From Nostoc sp. C052 (GTDB lineage: Bacteria; Cyanobacteriota; Cyanobacteriia; Cyanobacteriales; Nostocaceae), in contig NZ_CP040272.1 in NCBI RefSeq assembly GCF_013393905.1, positions 1,860,001 through 1,924,000 of the forward strand: a stretch of 64,000 nucleotides of DNA. The letters run 5' to 3'. Under the pieces are notes generated by a model, which saw only the letters and a program-made list of their open reading frames with translations, was not told where the DNA came from and did not search any database. Position numbers and translations under genes: made by a program. Below, piece after piece: positions 9,301-16,813 of the stretch. How positions within the stretch are numbered: position 1 is the stretch's first letter; each line of letters starts with the position of its first letter.

Positions 9301-10238
9301 CTCTTCCCATTGCAGTTAACCGTTTAGTGGGATTGGCAACGGGAGTATTTTTGATTCGTTATGCCATCTTTCAGGGACGAAATTCGCGCACTTCCCCCAG
9401 CATCTTCAGAGGAATTACAATCGCCGAGATGTGGGTTTACCTTGGCTTATTAGAGGTAGCCGGCATGAGGGTTTATTGGCGCGAGACAGCAGTCGGAAAA
9501 TTTTGGGCTGGGCCATTAGTTCCTTGGAATGGTGCGATCGCTTGTGTCGTAGCCTACTTTCTCTACATCCTACCTTGGGAAAGGTGGGGTTGGTCTAAAA
9601 GACCTTGGCAACAAGCCGCTTACATCATACCGCTAATAATTTTATGGGAAACCAGACTGCAAACTTACCCAGTTACCTTAGTACTTGCAGCTGGATTCTA
9701 CATCTTCCTCGCAAAAGTGGGTGAAAACATCCGTTTTACTTATGTTAGTGTGGCGTTGATTGATTGGGCGCTTTACCGTTGGTTTAATTCCTTACATCTA
9801 ACTGATGCTTTGTGGTATGTCACACCAATTGGATTATCACTGCTTTATATTGCTCAAATAGATATCCAGCTGAAGCTACCAGAGTACAAAAAATCTCGTC
9901 ATCTTCTGAGAGTGCTAGGGAGTGGTTTAATTTGTGGGTGGGCAATTTTATTTAATCAAGATACAGCCTGGATACCGGGAATTTTCAGTCTCATCGCTAT
10001 TTTTGCTGGATTAGCTTTGCGAGTACGGGCTTTTCTCTACATTGGTACAGCCACTTTTTTAATTACTACAATCAATCAATCGGTAATTTTAAGTTCGCAT
10101 TACTCTTTTTTAAAATGGGTTATTGGCTTACTAGTTGGCATCTTGCTAATTTACATCGCCGCCAACTTTGAAACCCGCCGCGCTCAAATAACATCTCTAA
10201 TTCGTAGCGCCATTGATGAATTTCAATCATGGGAATAG
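6303..10238 (+). CDS. Giant polytopic membrane protein (DUF2157-like, unknown function)
   Basis: The protein has 1311 residues. The N-terminal 110 are soluble and contain LDIWLRLGLISDIQVKQLC, which resembles the short helical head of DUF2157 proteins. The rest is an almost unbroken series of hydrophobic segments, well over twenty, separated by short charged loops. Cyanobacteria carry proteins of this kind with no assigned role. Around residues 335-370 the frame runs through a G-rich then TCC/TCT-rich block (DNA about 7310-7400). This encodes the low-complexity run RARGRRQGAGGAG followed by a serine run. That sequence looks like intergenic repeat DNA captured in frame, and it falls in a loop between helices. 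No catalytic motif is evident. A transport or envelope role is only a guess. Confidence 0.7.
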   Translation: MSSPLERPLIIEVRLPSSHPHLLEGLDIWLRLGLISDIQVKQLCQEFLVCAVVLKPQAEAKTKVVFATYDPVQQLSTAALQSSSRRQPQQTPSKPNFISTMLQSLGAELSVRWLLFLGVFLVVVSSGVLAASQWERFPASGQYGVLFAYTLSFWGLSFWATRQNNLRLTAQTLLIVTLLLVPVNFWAIDSFQLWRNPVDWIVVAIACPTLTAITVLLSKNRTIFANLHPGKLPLANIIGLSYLHWGWQLRGFPLIAVYVAMIGTTIITIYHNLYQQPHTVSEEDRGNRRRLSISLTAAVIIYALVVLLVRAIFVAKVDITQLGLAIGICGWLVTWLVQRARGRRQGAGGAGEVTLISSSSSSFLLLWERLGGILIFLGWLVSVVNYPWQAIAVSGLGLWFVGSRLWQYSLKVDLAAVFVIGLETIWLGWRLVPDNLQKLAIATSTQLTNSQNEPWALLGIALFPYVILMVALTDSLYRSQKRELAKFGELLTLLLGAFLTTIALINPTLRSLNLLFSTTTLAFVTQRRSPSSLPLIYLTHIMGVLAFCSTINWLLPNLSPQAWASILLALMVAEWGFSLSNGLWRRSAWDIGLGLAAASFLILWMNAESSWYGIVDSQGNWGVLWLVTPLALTGVANATIIERRITSRYLSVLTVVVAQLLTLQLPGIRLIGLAVGAGLMFANTRYLRNQASALITEGFVLSFIGALLWTGVPGLPRLAVGGWFVAGAIATLSLWLARTVLSRRTNELATIYGAASDRWAIALCGFELLGLTLHSVLIYRGFTTSGFLFLIATAITLAAIVYRSWREPTNWAFYGIGWCLELLIAQMLGLGERSIVKIAIANIALGLIAQLVGEWWRRRHQLEKLPSSLHILPLVYAAFSVLLRLDTFTEWTGLCSLGVALIIIGVGRRRENFKPLLYLGIIGISISAYELLFYQMSQASGGALGDGLIAMSTLGASIMYAYRILSPWLVSYLRLTPQELEGIAHIHWAWSSCLLMAAIPLPIAVNRLVGLATGVFLIRYAIFQGRNSRTSPSIFRGITIAEMWVYLGLLEVAGMRVYWRETAVGKFWAGPLVPWNGAIACVVAYFLYILPWERWGWSKRPWQQAAYIIPLIILWETRLQTYPVTLVLAAGFYIFLAKVGENIRFTYVSVALIDWALYRWFNSLHLTDALWYVTPIGLSLLYIAQIDIQLKLPEYKKSRHLLRVLGSGLICGWAILFNQDTAWIPGIFSLIAIFAGLALRVRAFLYIGTATFLITTINQSVILSSHYSFLKWVIGLLVGILLIYIAANFETRRAQITSLIRSAIDEFQSWE

Positions 10239-11065
10239 CGATAGATATTTTAGAGGGATCGGCGGACTCCCTTTTTCTGCCTAGAGTTTATGGTCGCACC
10301 TTTAACCGCATCTGACCATCTGACATCTCTGACTCGCCATACCCACTCTAAACGCCTGCATGATTTGGGGCGATCGCGTAGTTCACATTGTTTGTCTGCC
10401 ATTGGAGTGAAAAACGGTATTAGACGCGGAGCGGCTTCCCGCAGGGTATTGCCCCTACAGAGTTTGGTTTTGCGTAAGTCCTATGTAGTTTAGAGTAGTT
10501 TTATCTTGACTGAATAGACATTTCCAGAAATTAAATATGCGTTACCCATAACCCTTGTAGAGACGTAGCAGTGCTACGTCTCTACATTCTTTTTCGGAGA
10601 TTTCTAATGTATAAACGAGAACTTTCCGGCAATAGTATTGGGATGATGTAGCTAAAAATTGATCTTGTCTATTTAAATGAACTGTGGTAGATTTATTGAG
10701 ACTTAAACTACTGTAAATCGGTCAACTTTTAGTAGTTTACTCGATAGTATAACTACTCTAGTTAAGAAATTTGTTGTCGCTAGGTAGTTTAAAAGCTGAC
10801 ATCAGGTAATAAGTAACGTATTTACGGTTATTGTCAAAAATTATTTGTAGCATTGCCTACTGGAAATGATTGAACAATACGTATTTGCAGCGATAAAAAC
10901 TGCGTAAGCGCAGCTCGTCGTAGACATCGCCACTAAACAATAACCATAAATCCTTTATTGTCTCGCTAGTTTAATGGTGAAGCCATGTCTATCGACAAAC
11001 CTTGACACTTTCACCAGCAATGAGGTAGTAGCATCTAGCCAATCCATACGTAGGAGTTGAAAATT
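10239..11065. other. Gene-free stretch with hairpin repeats
   Basis: This 827-bp gap lies between the giant membrane protein and the aldolase gene. It contains a repeat rich in GCGGAGCGGCTTCCCGCAGG at about 10420-10445, a one-sided GCGTAAGTCCTA end at 10472-10483, the perfect palindrome at 10556-10586, and at about 10901-10929 a copy of the GCGATGTCTACGACG repeat (inverse strand). The short open frame at 10290-10493 overlaps repeats and lacks homology features. No RNA gene was recognised. Confidence 0.55.
10556..10586. repeat. Perfect 31-bp hairpin (15-bp arms, 1-base loop)
   Basis: The arm TGTAGAGACGTAGCA is followed by one G and its exact complement. It would form a near-cruciform stem. 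It is a dispersed cyanobacterial palindrome, not followed by a strong T run, so I do not call it a terminator. Confidence 0.8.
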
Positions 11066-11845
11066 ATGGTGCAAACTTCTTTCGTCCGCCCCAGTAATCC
11101 CTTCCAACCACCGACCTTCGTTTCTATTGAATCGGAGCGTCGTCATCGCCAAGAACGTTTGGCAGCAGCTTTTCGGGTATTTGCGCGTTTGGGTTTTGCT
11201 CAAGGATTGGCAGGACATATCACTGCCCGCGATCCTGAACTTACCGACCACTTTTGGGTAAATCCCTTTGGGATACATTTCAGTCGCATTCGCGCATCAG
11301 ACCTGATATTGGTAAATAGTGAAGGTCAAGTAGTCCAAGGTGAAGGTAAAGTTAGTCAAGCAGCATTTGCCATACACTCTCAAATCCACGAAGCCCGCCC
11401 CGATGTTATAGCTGCGGCTCATGCCCATTCCTTCTATGGCAAAACTTGGTCATCTTTGGGTCGGTTGCTCGACCCGATTACCCAAGATTCCTGTGCTTTT
11501 TATCAAGATCATGCTCTATTTGATGATTTTACAGGCATTGTCTTGGAGACAAGTGAAGGAAAACGCATTGCTCAAGCACTAGGCAAGAACAAAGCTGCGA
11601 TTTTACGCAACCACGGCATATTGACCGTGGGACACAGTGTAGATGAAGCCGCTTGGTGGTATATAAGGTTAGAGGATACTGCTAAAGCACAATTGCTAGC
11701 AGAAGCCGTAGGAAAACCTGTCCTGATTGACCATGACATCGCCTTAAATATCCAACAACGCGGCGGTACTCACCAAGCAGGCTGGGGTGGATTCCAGTAT
11801 TTGTGGGATGAAATTACCCACGAGCAGCCAGATTTATTTGATTGA
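11066..11845 (+). CDS. Class II aldolase/adducin family protein
   Basis: The 259-residue protein carries the class II aldolase/adducin fold. An early GLAGHITARDPE segment is followed by the metal-site stretch AAHAHSFYGKTWSS with two histidines, and a later RNHGILTVGHSVDEAAWW with a third histidine. Together these match the Zn(II) or Fe(II) site of fuculose-1-phosphate aldolase relatives. Proteins of this family act on phosphosugars, or as ketoacid and 5-methylthioribulose-phosphate lyases or dehydratases in the cytoplasm. The substrate is unclear here. I place the start at ATG 11066 because TAGGAG lies 9 bases upstream, rather than at the TTG at 11057. The gene stands alone, with repeats on both sides. 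Confidence 0.85.
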   Translation: MVQTSFVRPSNPFQPPTFVSIESERRHRQERLAAAFRVFARLGFAQGLAGHITARDPELTDHFWVNPFGIHFSRIRASDLILVNSEGQVVQGEGKVSQAAFAIHSQIHEARPDVIAAAHAHSFYGKTWSSLGRLLDPITQDSCAFYQDHALFDDFTGIVLETSEGKRIAQALGKNKAAILRNHGILTVGHSVDEAAWWYIRLEDTAKAQLLAEAVGKPVLIDHDIALNIQQRGGTHQAGWGGFQYLWDEITHEQPDLFD

Positions 11846-12036
11846 TTGGGCATTGGGCATTGAAAAGAGGCAGAGGGGCGGGGTGCGGGGGGGCGGAGGG
11901 GAAGGACAAAGCCAGCTTCGGAATTAAATAGTATTCATTCGATCTCTTAGATATTTTGTCAAGAGTGTGAGTCAGAAACTTGCTTGATTTGGTCATTGAA
12001 AAGCTACCACCTCAACGAGTAAATTTCACTGCGTTG

Positions 12037-12060
12037 GCGATGCCTTGCTGGAGGCATCGC
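12037..12060 (+). terminator. Candidate terminator hairpin
   Basis: Arms GCGATGCC and GGCATCGC with an 8-base loop are followed by GATTTTCTT. It lies about 190 bp after the aldolase stop. It could equally be a dispersed HIP1-related hairpin. Confidence 0.35.
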
Positions 12061-12239
12061 GATTTTCTTGCCCAATCAGATTTTTTAGTAACCTGACTTT
12101 TTTGCTTGAAACGCTTGTAAATCAGAGCCTTTTAGAGAATGAAATCCTCCTGCCTCCTGGCTTTCAAGGGTAGGTATTTAACAAAGGTGTATTTTTGCAG
12201 GTAAAATAATTATTTAGCTATTGATCAGCATAAATATCC

Positions 12240-12800
12240 AAGGTTATTACAAGCGATTAGCATTGTTTACCGTGGCTGTGGAATTCCGATTGCCTGGAAA
12301 ATAGTTGAAGCAACCAAACCAGGAAGTTGGAAGCCTCACTGGTCAGAATTATTTCGCCATATCAACAAGACCGTACCTAAGACTTGGTTTGTCGTAAGAC
12401 ATCGCTACTTTATGGCAGGTTAGTGTTGGAGGTGCTGCAATACCTTTCGGTTAAGGGGAAAAAGGAAAAGAAAAACCTTTAACCTTTACCCCTTAACCTT
12501 TACCCCAAACCCAATTTCAAGTTAAAAATGCTTAACCGAACAGTATTGGGAGGTGCTGTTGATGCTAATTTGCTCATTAGTCGTTTAGATAAGCTACCAC
12601 AAACTTATGTTGCACGACGCAATTTTCAAAATAGTGTATTCCATCGTTGTCTCTCGTGTTTTCGTCGTGGGTTTTAGTGATTAAGGCTGCCGTTCTTAAT
12701 CGTCTTCTGCTACCTCAAGGTAGCTTTTTCCCTGAGCCTTGGCCAAAGTTAACACCACAACTCCATGTCTCTCAAATCACCCTCTCCACTGATCGATTTT
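12240..12800 (+). pseudogene. IS4-family transposase remnant
   Basis: Translated pieces read YRGCGIPIAWKIVEATKPGS and then WKPHW, which line up with the matching block of the intact transposase at 53341-54528 (GCGIPVAWCIVNATEPGS). A stop follows at about 12421, then the nested MITE. Further C-terminal pieces come next (LDKLPQTYVARRNFQNSVFH, then LNRLLLPQGSFFPEPWPKL). The segment with the second catalytic aspartate and the YREK block is missing, so no active enzyme can be made. Confidence 0.8.
12438..12548. mobile_element. CAATAC-end MITE, type A, nested in the decayed IS
   Basis: The 111-bp element begins CAATACCTTTCGGTTAAG and ends CTTAACCGAACAGTATTG. It is flanked by a perfect 10-bp direct repeat, GGAGGTGCTG, at 12428-12437 and 12549-12558. 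The interior (CCTTTAACCTTTACCCC) is shared with 25539-25663 and 57090-57200. The perfect duplication implies a recent insertion into an already decaying IS. Confidence 0.92.
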
Positions 12801-12867
12801 TAAATACCTACCCTTGAAAGCTGCCTCCTGCCTTATCCCAACGACAAATATTAACGCTCATCTACTT

Positions 12868-13425
12868 ATGACTATCGAACGACTTCCCCAAAAACACTAT
12901 CCCAAGGCTGAGATTGGGCGGCGAGGTATGGCATTAGGACTTGATTTTCTTGGTGTCTGGTTAGTCAGTTCCCTGCTGGGAGGCGGCGATATCGGGATTC
13001 AATTTGTGGAGATATTAGTCTTTGTCATACTTTGGCTAGTTTCGCGGGTGCTGGTGCCATACAACAATCAAGGGCAAAGTTTAGGGCGTTGGGCTTTCGA
13101 TTTAAAGGTGTTGGAAGTCGAAGATGGGCAAATCATGGGCAGAATTCCAGATTTGCTCTCGCTGGTGAAGCGAGAGGCGATTATCGGCTTAGGTGCTTTA
13201 TTAGTGTCAATTGCCCTGAGCAATATTAGAGCCAATCCCACTGCTATACTGCTAGTATTTCCCCTAGCGATCGATTGTGGCACTGCCTTCTCTGATACCC
13301 AGATGCGGCAGGCTTTGCACGATCGCTATTGCGGAACTTTCATCGTCTCGTCGCGTCGTGGCTACTCGCTCGATATAAAAATTAAAAGATTAGTTGATAA
13401 TATGCGGCGGAATGTGAGAAGATAG
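12868..13425 (+). CDS. RDD family membrane protein
   Basis: The protein has 185 residues from ATG 12868 (MTIERLPQKHYPKAEIGRRG). RDD-family features are visible: the early basic motif GRRGMALGLDFLG entering a first membrane helix, a second helix with the block SLGRWAFDLKVLEVEDG, a third hydrophobic segment, and the late ALHDRYCGTFIV motif near the end. RDD proteins are small polytopic membrane proteins, some tied to sodium or compatible-solute transport. The function here is unknown. The frame extends upstream through MITE and IS sequence, so the ATG is preferred. It falls exactly at the edge of a MITE-end remnant, meaning mobile DNA now abuts the start codon and has probably replaced the native upstream region. 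rpmG follows 43 bp downstream. Confidence 0.85.
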   Translation: MTIERLPQKHYPKAEIGRRGMALGLDFLGVWLVSSLLGGGDIGIQFVEILVFVILWLVSRVLVPYNNQGQSLGRWAFDLKVLEVEDGQIMGRIPDLLSLVKREAIIGLGALLVSIALSNIRANPTAILLVFPLAIDCGTAFSDTQMRQALHDRYCGTFIVSSRRGYSLDIKIKRLVDNMRRNVRR

Positions 13426-13468
13426 TCATTTGTGTTTATTCTCTTCAGGCTTCACTGTTTGTAAGATT

Positions 13469-13663
13469 ATGGCTAAGAGTAAAGGTGCCCGCATTATTAT
13501 CACACTAGAGTGTACTGAGTGCCGGACAAATTCAGATAAGCGTTCTGCTGGTGTTTCACGTTATACCAGTACAAAGAATCGCCGCAACACCACTAACAGG
13601 CTAGAACTGAAAAAGTTCTGCACCCACTGCAACAAACATACCGTTCATAAGGAAATTAAGTAA
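13469..13663 (+). CDS. rpmG: 50S ribosomal protein L33
   Basis: The 64-residue protein starts MAKSKGARIIITLECTECR and contains two cysteine pairs (CTEC and CTHC). This is the zinc-binding C+ form of L33, and its length is normal for cyanobacteria. It is a component of the large ribosomal subunit near the E site. The start is set at ATG 13469, where the conserved MAKSKGAR begins; the frame remains open upstream but without L33 similarity. rpsR begins 3 bases after the stop, so the two are certainly co-transcribed. Confidence 0.97.
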   Translation: MAKSKGARIIITLECTECRTNSDKRSAGVSRYTSTKNRRNTTNRLELKKFCTHCNKHTVHKEIK

Positions 13664-13665
13664 AG

Positions 13666-13881
13666 ATGAGTTATTTCCGTCGTCGTCTTTCTCCGATCAA
13701 GCCAGGAGAACCAATCGATTATAAAGATGTTGATTTATTGCGTAAGTTTGTCACCGAGCGGGGTAAAATACTGCCACGTCGGATTACAGGGCTGACATCT
13801 CAGCAACAGCGAGAGTTGACATTAGCAATTAAGCGATCGCGGATTGTGGCTTTGTTGCCATTTATCAATGCGGAAGGCTAA
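13666..13881 (+). CDS. rpsR: 30S ribosomal protein S18
   Basis: The 71-residue protein has the S18 signature: an N-terminal basic patch (YFRRRLSPIKPG), the block IDYKDVDLLRKFVTERGKI, and the conserved ending LPRRITGLTSQQQRELTLAIKRSR. It is part of the small subunit platform, next to S6 and S11. It lies 3 bp after rpmG and upstream of the RNase gene, an L33-S18-RNase order also seen in other cyanobacteria. A heptamer repeat separates it from the RNase gene. Confidence 0.97.
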   Translation: MSYFRRRLSPIKPGEPIDYKDVDLLRKFVTERGKILPRRITGLTSQQQRELTLAIKRSRIVALLPFINAEG

Positions 13882-13894
13882 AAAGATTGATGAG

Positions 13895-13960
13895 TTAGAA
13901 GTTATGAGTTATGAGTTATGAGTTATCAATTAACTTTTCACTCCTCACTCCTCACTCCTA
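13895..13960 (+). repeat. Heptamer tandem repeats (GTTATGA, ACTCCTC)
   Basis: Four near-perfect units of GTTATGA (about 13901-13925) are followed by three units of CACTCCT (about 13938-13958). They are short tandem repeats of the Nostocales type, between rpsR and the RNase gene. Confidence 0.8.
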
Positions 13961-14001
13961 ACTAAATTTAAACTGTTCACCAAATTTAGAGTGCGAGAGT
14001 T

Positions 14002-16062
14002 GTGGAGAAGGGGACGCTAGTTGAATTTAGGGTTCAAGGCGATCGCCGTCTGGGCATCGTAGAACGTCCAGACGGTAAAACCCGCTGGTTTGTGGTAGAC
14101 GAACGTGGTCAATCCCACAGCCTCGCGCCTAGACAAATAACCTATACAGTTACCGGACAGACTTACAAGACCTCTGAGATTGCCAGCTTTTTGGAGCAGG
14201 TCAAGCCTTATTTAGACCCATCTAGCTTAGAGGTAGCTTGGGAATTACTGGTCGAAGATGGGGAAACCGTTACCCCCGACCAAATGGCGAATCTGCTATT
14301 TTCCGAATCAGCTGCGCCTCTTTGTTATGCCGCCTATTGCTTGTTATCAGACGATAAACTCTATTTCAAGCAAAAAGGAGACGCTTACGAGCCGCGAACT
14401 GCTGCTCAAGTGGCAGAGCGTCAGCACCAAGTGGAAGTAGAGGCACTAAAAGCTAAAGGACAGCAGGAATTTTTAGCTCGTGTAGAACAGGCGCTCAAAG
14501 GTGAAGCCGTAGAGTGGGGACGCCACGATCGCCAGCGCTTAGAAGGACTAGAGAAATACGCAGCGCTAATCGCTGATACCGTGCGGACGGGGGTTAATTA
14601 TGACTCCTTGGCTCGCGCTTATCCGCCCAGCGCTGCCGTATTAGAAACAATGACCATGCTGGGACGACCCACAACGCCCCAAGGGGCCTTTCAATTATTG
14701 GTAGATTTGGGTTACTGGAGTCCTTATGAAAACTTGTTCCTGCGTCGTTCTTCAATTCCGATTCAATTTCCTCATAAGGTATTAGAAGTGGCGCAACAGC
14801 GTTTGGATTTCCCGCCGATTGACTCAGATACAAACCGCCTTGATCTGACTCACCTGAAGGTGTACACCATTGATGATGAAACGACCACAGAGATTGACGA
14901 TGGTCTGAGTTGGGAAATACTACCCGATGGACGGGAACGCCTCTGGGTGCATATTGCCGATCCCACTAGATGGTTAGTGCCGGAAGATGAATTAGATTTA
15001 GAAGCCAGAAAGCGCGGTACTACAGTCTATTTACCGACGGGGATGATTCCCATGTTTCCCGAAGTATTGGCAACTGGGCCAATGAGTCTGATTCAGGGAA
15101 GGGTTTGTTGCGCCCTCAGTTTCGGGATTATTTTAGGTACAACTGGGGGAGTAGAAGATTACAGCATTCATACCAGCTTGATTAAGCCGACTTATCGCCT
15201 CACCTACGAAGATGTCGATGAAATGCTGCAATTACGGGTACAAGCAGAACCGGAAATTGCGGCGATCGCTATTTGGGCACAACGGCGGAGAGCTTGGCGT
15301 TACGCCCAAGGGGCAATTAGCATCACCATGCCCGAAGCGACGATTAAAGTCAAAGGTGAAGAGATCCACATTGATATTTTGGACGATTCCCCATCGCGGC
15401 AACTGGTAGCAGAAATGATGATTGTTGCCGGTGAAGTTGCGGCTCGTTATGGTAAAACTCATAACATACCTTTGCCCTTCCGCGGTCAACCGCAACCAGA
15501 ATTACCTCCAGATGAGGAATTGCTACTACTTCCAGCCGGATTCGTTCGCGCTTGCGCCATGCGTCGTTGTATGCCCAAGAGTGAAATGAGCATTACGCCT
15601 TTGCGTCATGCTGGTTTGGGTTTAGATACTTATACCCAAGCAACCTCTCCCATCCGCCGCTACAGTGACTTACTCACCCACTTTCAAATTAAAGCCCATT
15701 TGCGGGGTGAAGTTCTGCCATTTTCCGCAGATCAACTTAAAGAAGTGATGATGACTGTCACCAGTATCACCCAAGAGGTGACAATGGTGGAACGACAAAC
15801 TAATAGATATTACGCACTAGAATATTTACGCCGTCATCCAGAAGAAACTTGGGATGTGACAGTGTTGATGTGGCTGCGAGAAGACAGTAACTTAGCCCTA
15901 ATTTTGTTAGAAGATTTAGGCTTGCAGTTACCAATGGTTTTCAAACGTTCTGTGAACTTGGGCGAACAGATAGTAGTGAAAGTTAGCCACGCCGATCCAC
16001 AAAAAGATATGATCCAGTTTCAAGAAATAATTTATCAAGAAGCCCAAACAGCGGCGAATTAA
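14002..16062 (+). CDS. RNB-domain exoribonuclease (RNase II/R family)
   Basis: The 686-residue protein is a 3'-5' exoribonuclease. The N-terminus (1-60) is a small beta-rich domain (LVEFRVQGDRRLGIVERPDG). The RNB domain spans about 275-600 and includes YTIDDETTTEIDDGLSWE, whose acidic residues would bind the catalytic magnesium ions. It ends with the typical TQATSPIRRYSDLLTHFQIK, where the arginines contact RNA phosphates. A beta-rich C-terminal tail follows. In the first metal motif a Glu stands where RNase II usually has Asp (TEIDDG). It degrades mRNA and structured fragments in the cytoplasm. The start is GTG 14002; no ATG fits. Its position behind rpmG and rpsR suggests joint control with translation. 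Confidence 0.92.
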   Translation: MEKGTLVEFRVQGDRRLGIVERPDGKTRWFVVDERGQSHSLAPRQITYTVTGQTYKTSEIASFLEQVKPYLDPSSLEVAWELLVEDGETVTPDQMANLLFSESAAPLCYAAYCLLSDDKLYFKQKGDAYEPRTAAQVAERQHQVEVEALKAKGQQEFLARVEQALKGEAVEWGRHDRQRLEGLEKYAALIADTVRTGVNYDSLARAYPPSAAVLETMTMLGRPTTPQGAFQLLVDLGYWSPYENLFLRRSSIPIQFPHKVLEVAQQRLDFPPIDSDTNRLDLTHLKVYTIDDETTTEIDDGLSWEILPDGRERLWVHIADPTRWLVPEDELDLEARKRGTTVYLPTGMIPMFPEVLATGPMSLIQGRVCCALSFGIILGTTGGVEDYSIHTSLIKPTYRLTYEDVDEMLQLRVQAEPEIAAIAIWAQRRRAWRYAQGAISITMPEATIKVKGEEIHIDILDDSPSRQLVAEMMIVAGEVAARYGKTHNIPLPFRGQPQPELPPDEELLLLPAGFVRACAMRRCMPKSEMSITPLRHAGLGLDTYTQATSPIRRYSDLLTHFQIKAHLRGEVLPFSADQLKEVMMTVTSITQEVTMVERQTNRYYALEYLRRHPEETWDVTVLMWLREDSNLALILLEDLGLQLPMVFKRSVNLGEQIVVKVSHADPQKDMIQFQEIIYQEAQTAAN

Positions 16063-16079
16063 CTAATTTGTCATTTGTC

Positions 16080-16128
16080 ATTCGTAATACTTGCTACAGG
16101 CTAGTATTATCAATTACGAATTATTTTA
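16080..16128 (+). terminator. Candidate intrinsic terminator of the RNase transcript
   Basis: Outer arms ATTCGTAAT and ATTACGAAT enclose inner complementary blocks (AATACT and AGTATT). A T-rich stretch, TTATTTTAG, follows. It lies 18 bp after the RNase stop codon and before the antitoxin promoter region. Confidence 0.6.
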
Positions 16129-16144
16129 GCCTTGCTCCAATCCC

Positions 16145-16172
16145 TTTCGGTTACGATATAGAGTAAACGAAA
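16145..16172 (+). promoter_or_regulatory. Operator-like inverted repeat before the toxin-antitoxin operon
   Basis: Half-sites TTTCGGTTAC and GTAAACGAAA (9 of 10 inverse match) are separated by 8 bases. The spacer carries a GATATA -10-like hexamer. The repeat lies 13 bp upstream of the antitoxin GTG start, with GAGGGA between. Ribbon-helix-helix antitoxins normally repress their own promoter through such palindromes, so this is the likely autoregulatory site. Confidence 0.55.
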
Positions 16173-16185
16173 TGAGGGAATAATT

Positions 16186-16470
16186 GTGAATATATCTTTG
16201 ACCCCAGAACTTGAGCAGTTGGTTAAGGATAAGGTTAGTAGTGGTCGATATCACTCAGTAAGTGAAGTGATGGGTGAAGCATTGAGATTGCTAGATGAAC
16301 GCGATCGCGTTCAAGAAAAGCGTCTAGCAGAATTGAAAGCTAAAATCCAAGAAGGTATTGAAGCCTCAGAGCGTGGTGAAGTAGTTGATGGTGAAGAGGT
16401 ATTTGCAGAAATTGAAGAAGATATCCGACGTGCTGAAGCTCAAATGCAACAAGCAGAGGCAGCTAAATAA
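16186..16470 (+). CDS. ParD-like type II antitoxin
   Basis: The 94-residue protein starts MNISLTPELEQLVKDKVSSG, continues YHSVSEVMGEALRLLDE, and ends in a long acidic helix. This is a ribbon-helix-helix DNA-binding head followed by a toxin-wrapping tail, the ParD antitoxin layout. It should neutralise the adjacent ParE-like toxin and repress the operon. The start is GTG 16186, with GAGGGA about 6 bases upstream. Its TAA overlaps the toxin ATG by one base (TAATG), which implies translational coupling. The tail is unusually rich in Glu and Gln. Confidence 0.92.
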   Translation: MNISLTPELEQLVKDKVSSGRYHSVSEVMGEALRLLDERDRVQEKRLAELKAKIQEGIEASERGEVVDGEEVFAEIEEDIRRAEAQMQQAEAAK

Positions 16471-16757
16471 TGAGTCGGTACGTTTTAACAATTCCAGCCA
16501 AGCAAGACCTCAAAGAGATTAATCGCTATATTATCCGCTACAATCCTGATGCAGCTCGAAGACTCAATGAAAAAATCAAACAGCAGTGTAAACTGTTGGC
16601 TGATTTTCCTAATATGGGGCAAAGTTCCGATACTTTTGTCAGTGGTTTACGGAGTTTCCCAGTAGAAGATTACTTAATATTTTATCGTCCTATTGATGGC
16701 GGCGTGGAAGTTGTACGTATTGTCAGCGGTTATCGGGATTTAGAGACAGTTTTTTAA
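16470..16757 (+). CDS. ParE-like toxin (RelE/ParE superfamily)
   Basis: The 95-residue protein has the ParE pattern: KQDLKEINRYIIRYNPDAARRLNEKI in two N-terminal helices, LADFPNMGQ, then a beta sheet with LRSFPVEDYLIFYRP and a final VRIVSGYRDLE. ParE toxins poison DNA gyrase, and related RelE toxins cut mRNA. The absence of a clear RelE catalytic trio favours a ParE type. It is translationally coupled to the antitoxin. The pair is followed 57 bp later by a co-directional LeuA-like gene, which may be read through from the same promoter. Confidence 0.92.
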   Translation: MSRYVLTIPAKQDLKEINRYIIRYNPDAARRLNEKIKQQCKLLADFPNMGQSSDTFVSGLRSFPVEDYLIFYRPIDGGVEVVRIVSGYRDLETVF

Positions 16758-16813
16758 GTGAGGATATTCCTTAAGATTGTATTCGACAAGTGCGATCGCT
16801 ATCTTTAGCCAAT

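Larger units (their letters stand above)
12160..12821 (+). mobile_element. Decayed IS4-family insertion sequence with intact ends
   Basis: The element is bounded by perfect 21-bp terminal inverted repeats (12160-12180 and 12801-12821; the left end begins GCTTTCAAGGGTAGG). A perfect 9-bp target duplication, TGCCTCCTG, lies at 12151-12159 and 12822-12830. The interior encodes broken transposase pieces on the plus strand (see the pseudogene entry). It is 662 bp including a 111-bp nested MITE, far shorter than a working IS4-type element, so it has internal deletions. The perfect ends suggest it may still be mobilisable in trans. Confidence 0.85.
11846..12867. other. Gene-free stretch holding a decayed IS with a nested MITE
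   Basis: The first 300 bp include a G-rich intergenic repeat (about 11865-11905) and the hairpin at 12037-12060. The remainder is the decayed insertion sequence at 12160-12821, itself interrupted by the MITE at 12438-12548, followed by a right-end remnant of the TAAGTAAGTCGGC MITE up to about 12869. Confidence 0.75.

Noticed and set aside
10290..10493. A 67-codon open frame after the giant membrane protein
   Set aside because: It overlaps dispersed repeat text (GCGGAGCGGCTTCCCGCAGG), has a biased Arg/Ser-rich translation and no family features, and its end coincides with a MITE-end remnant.
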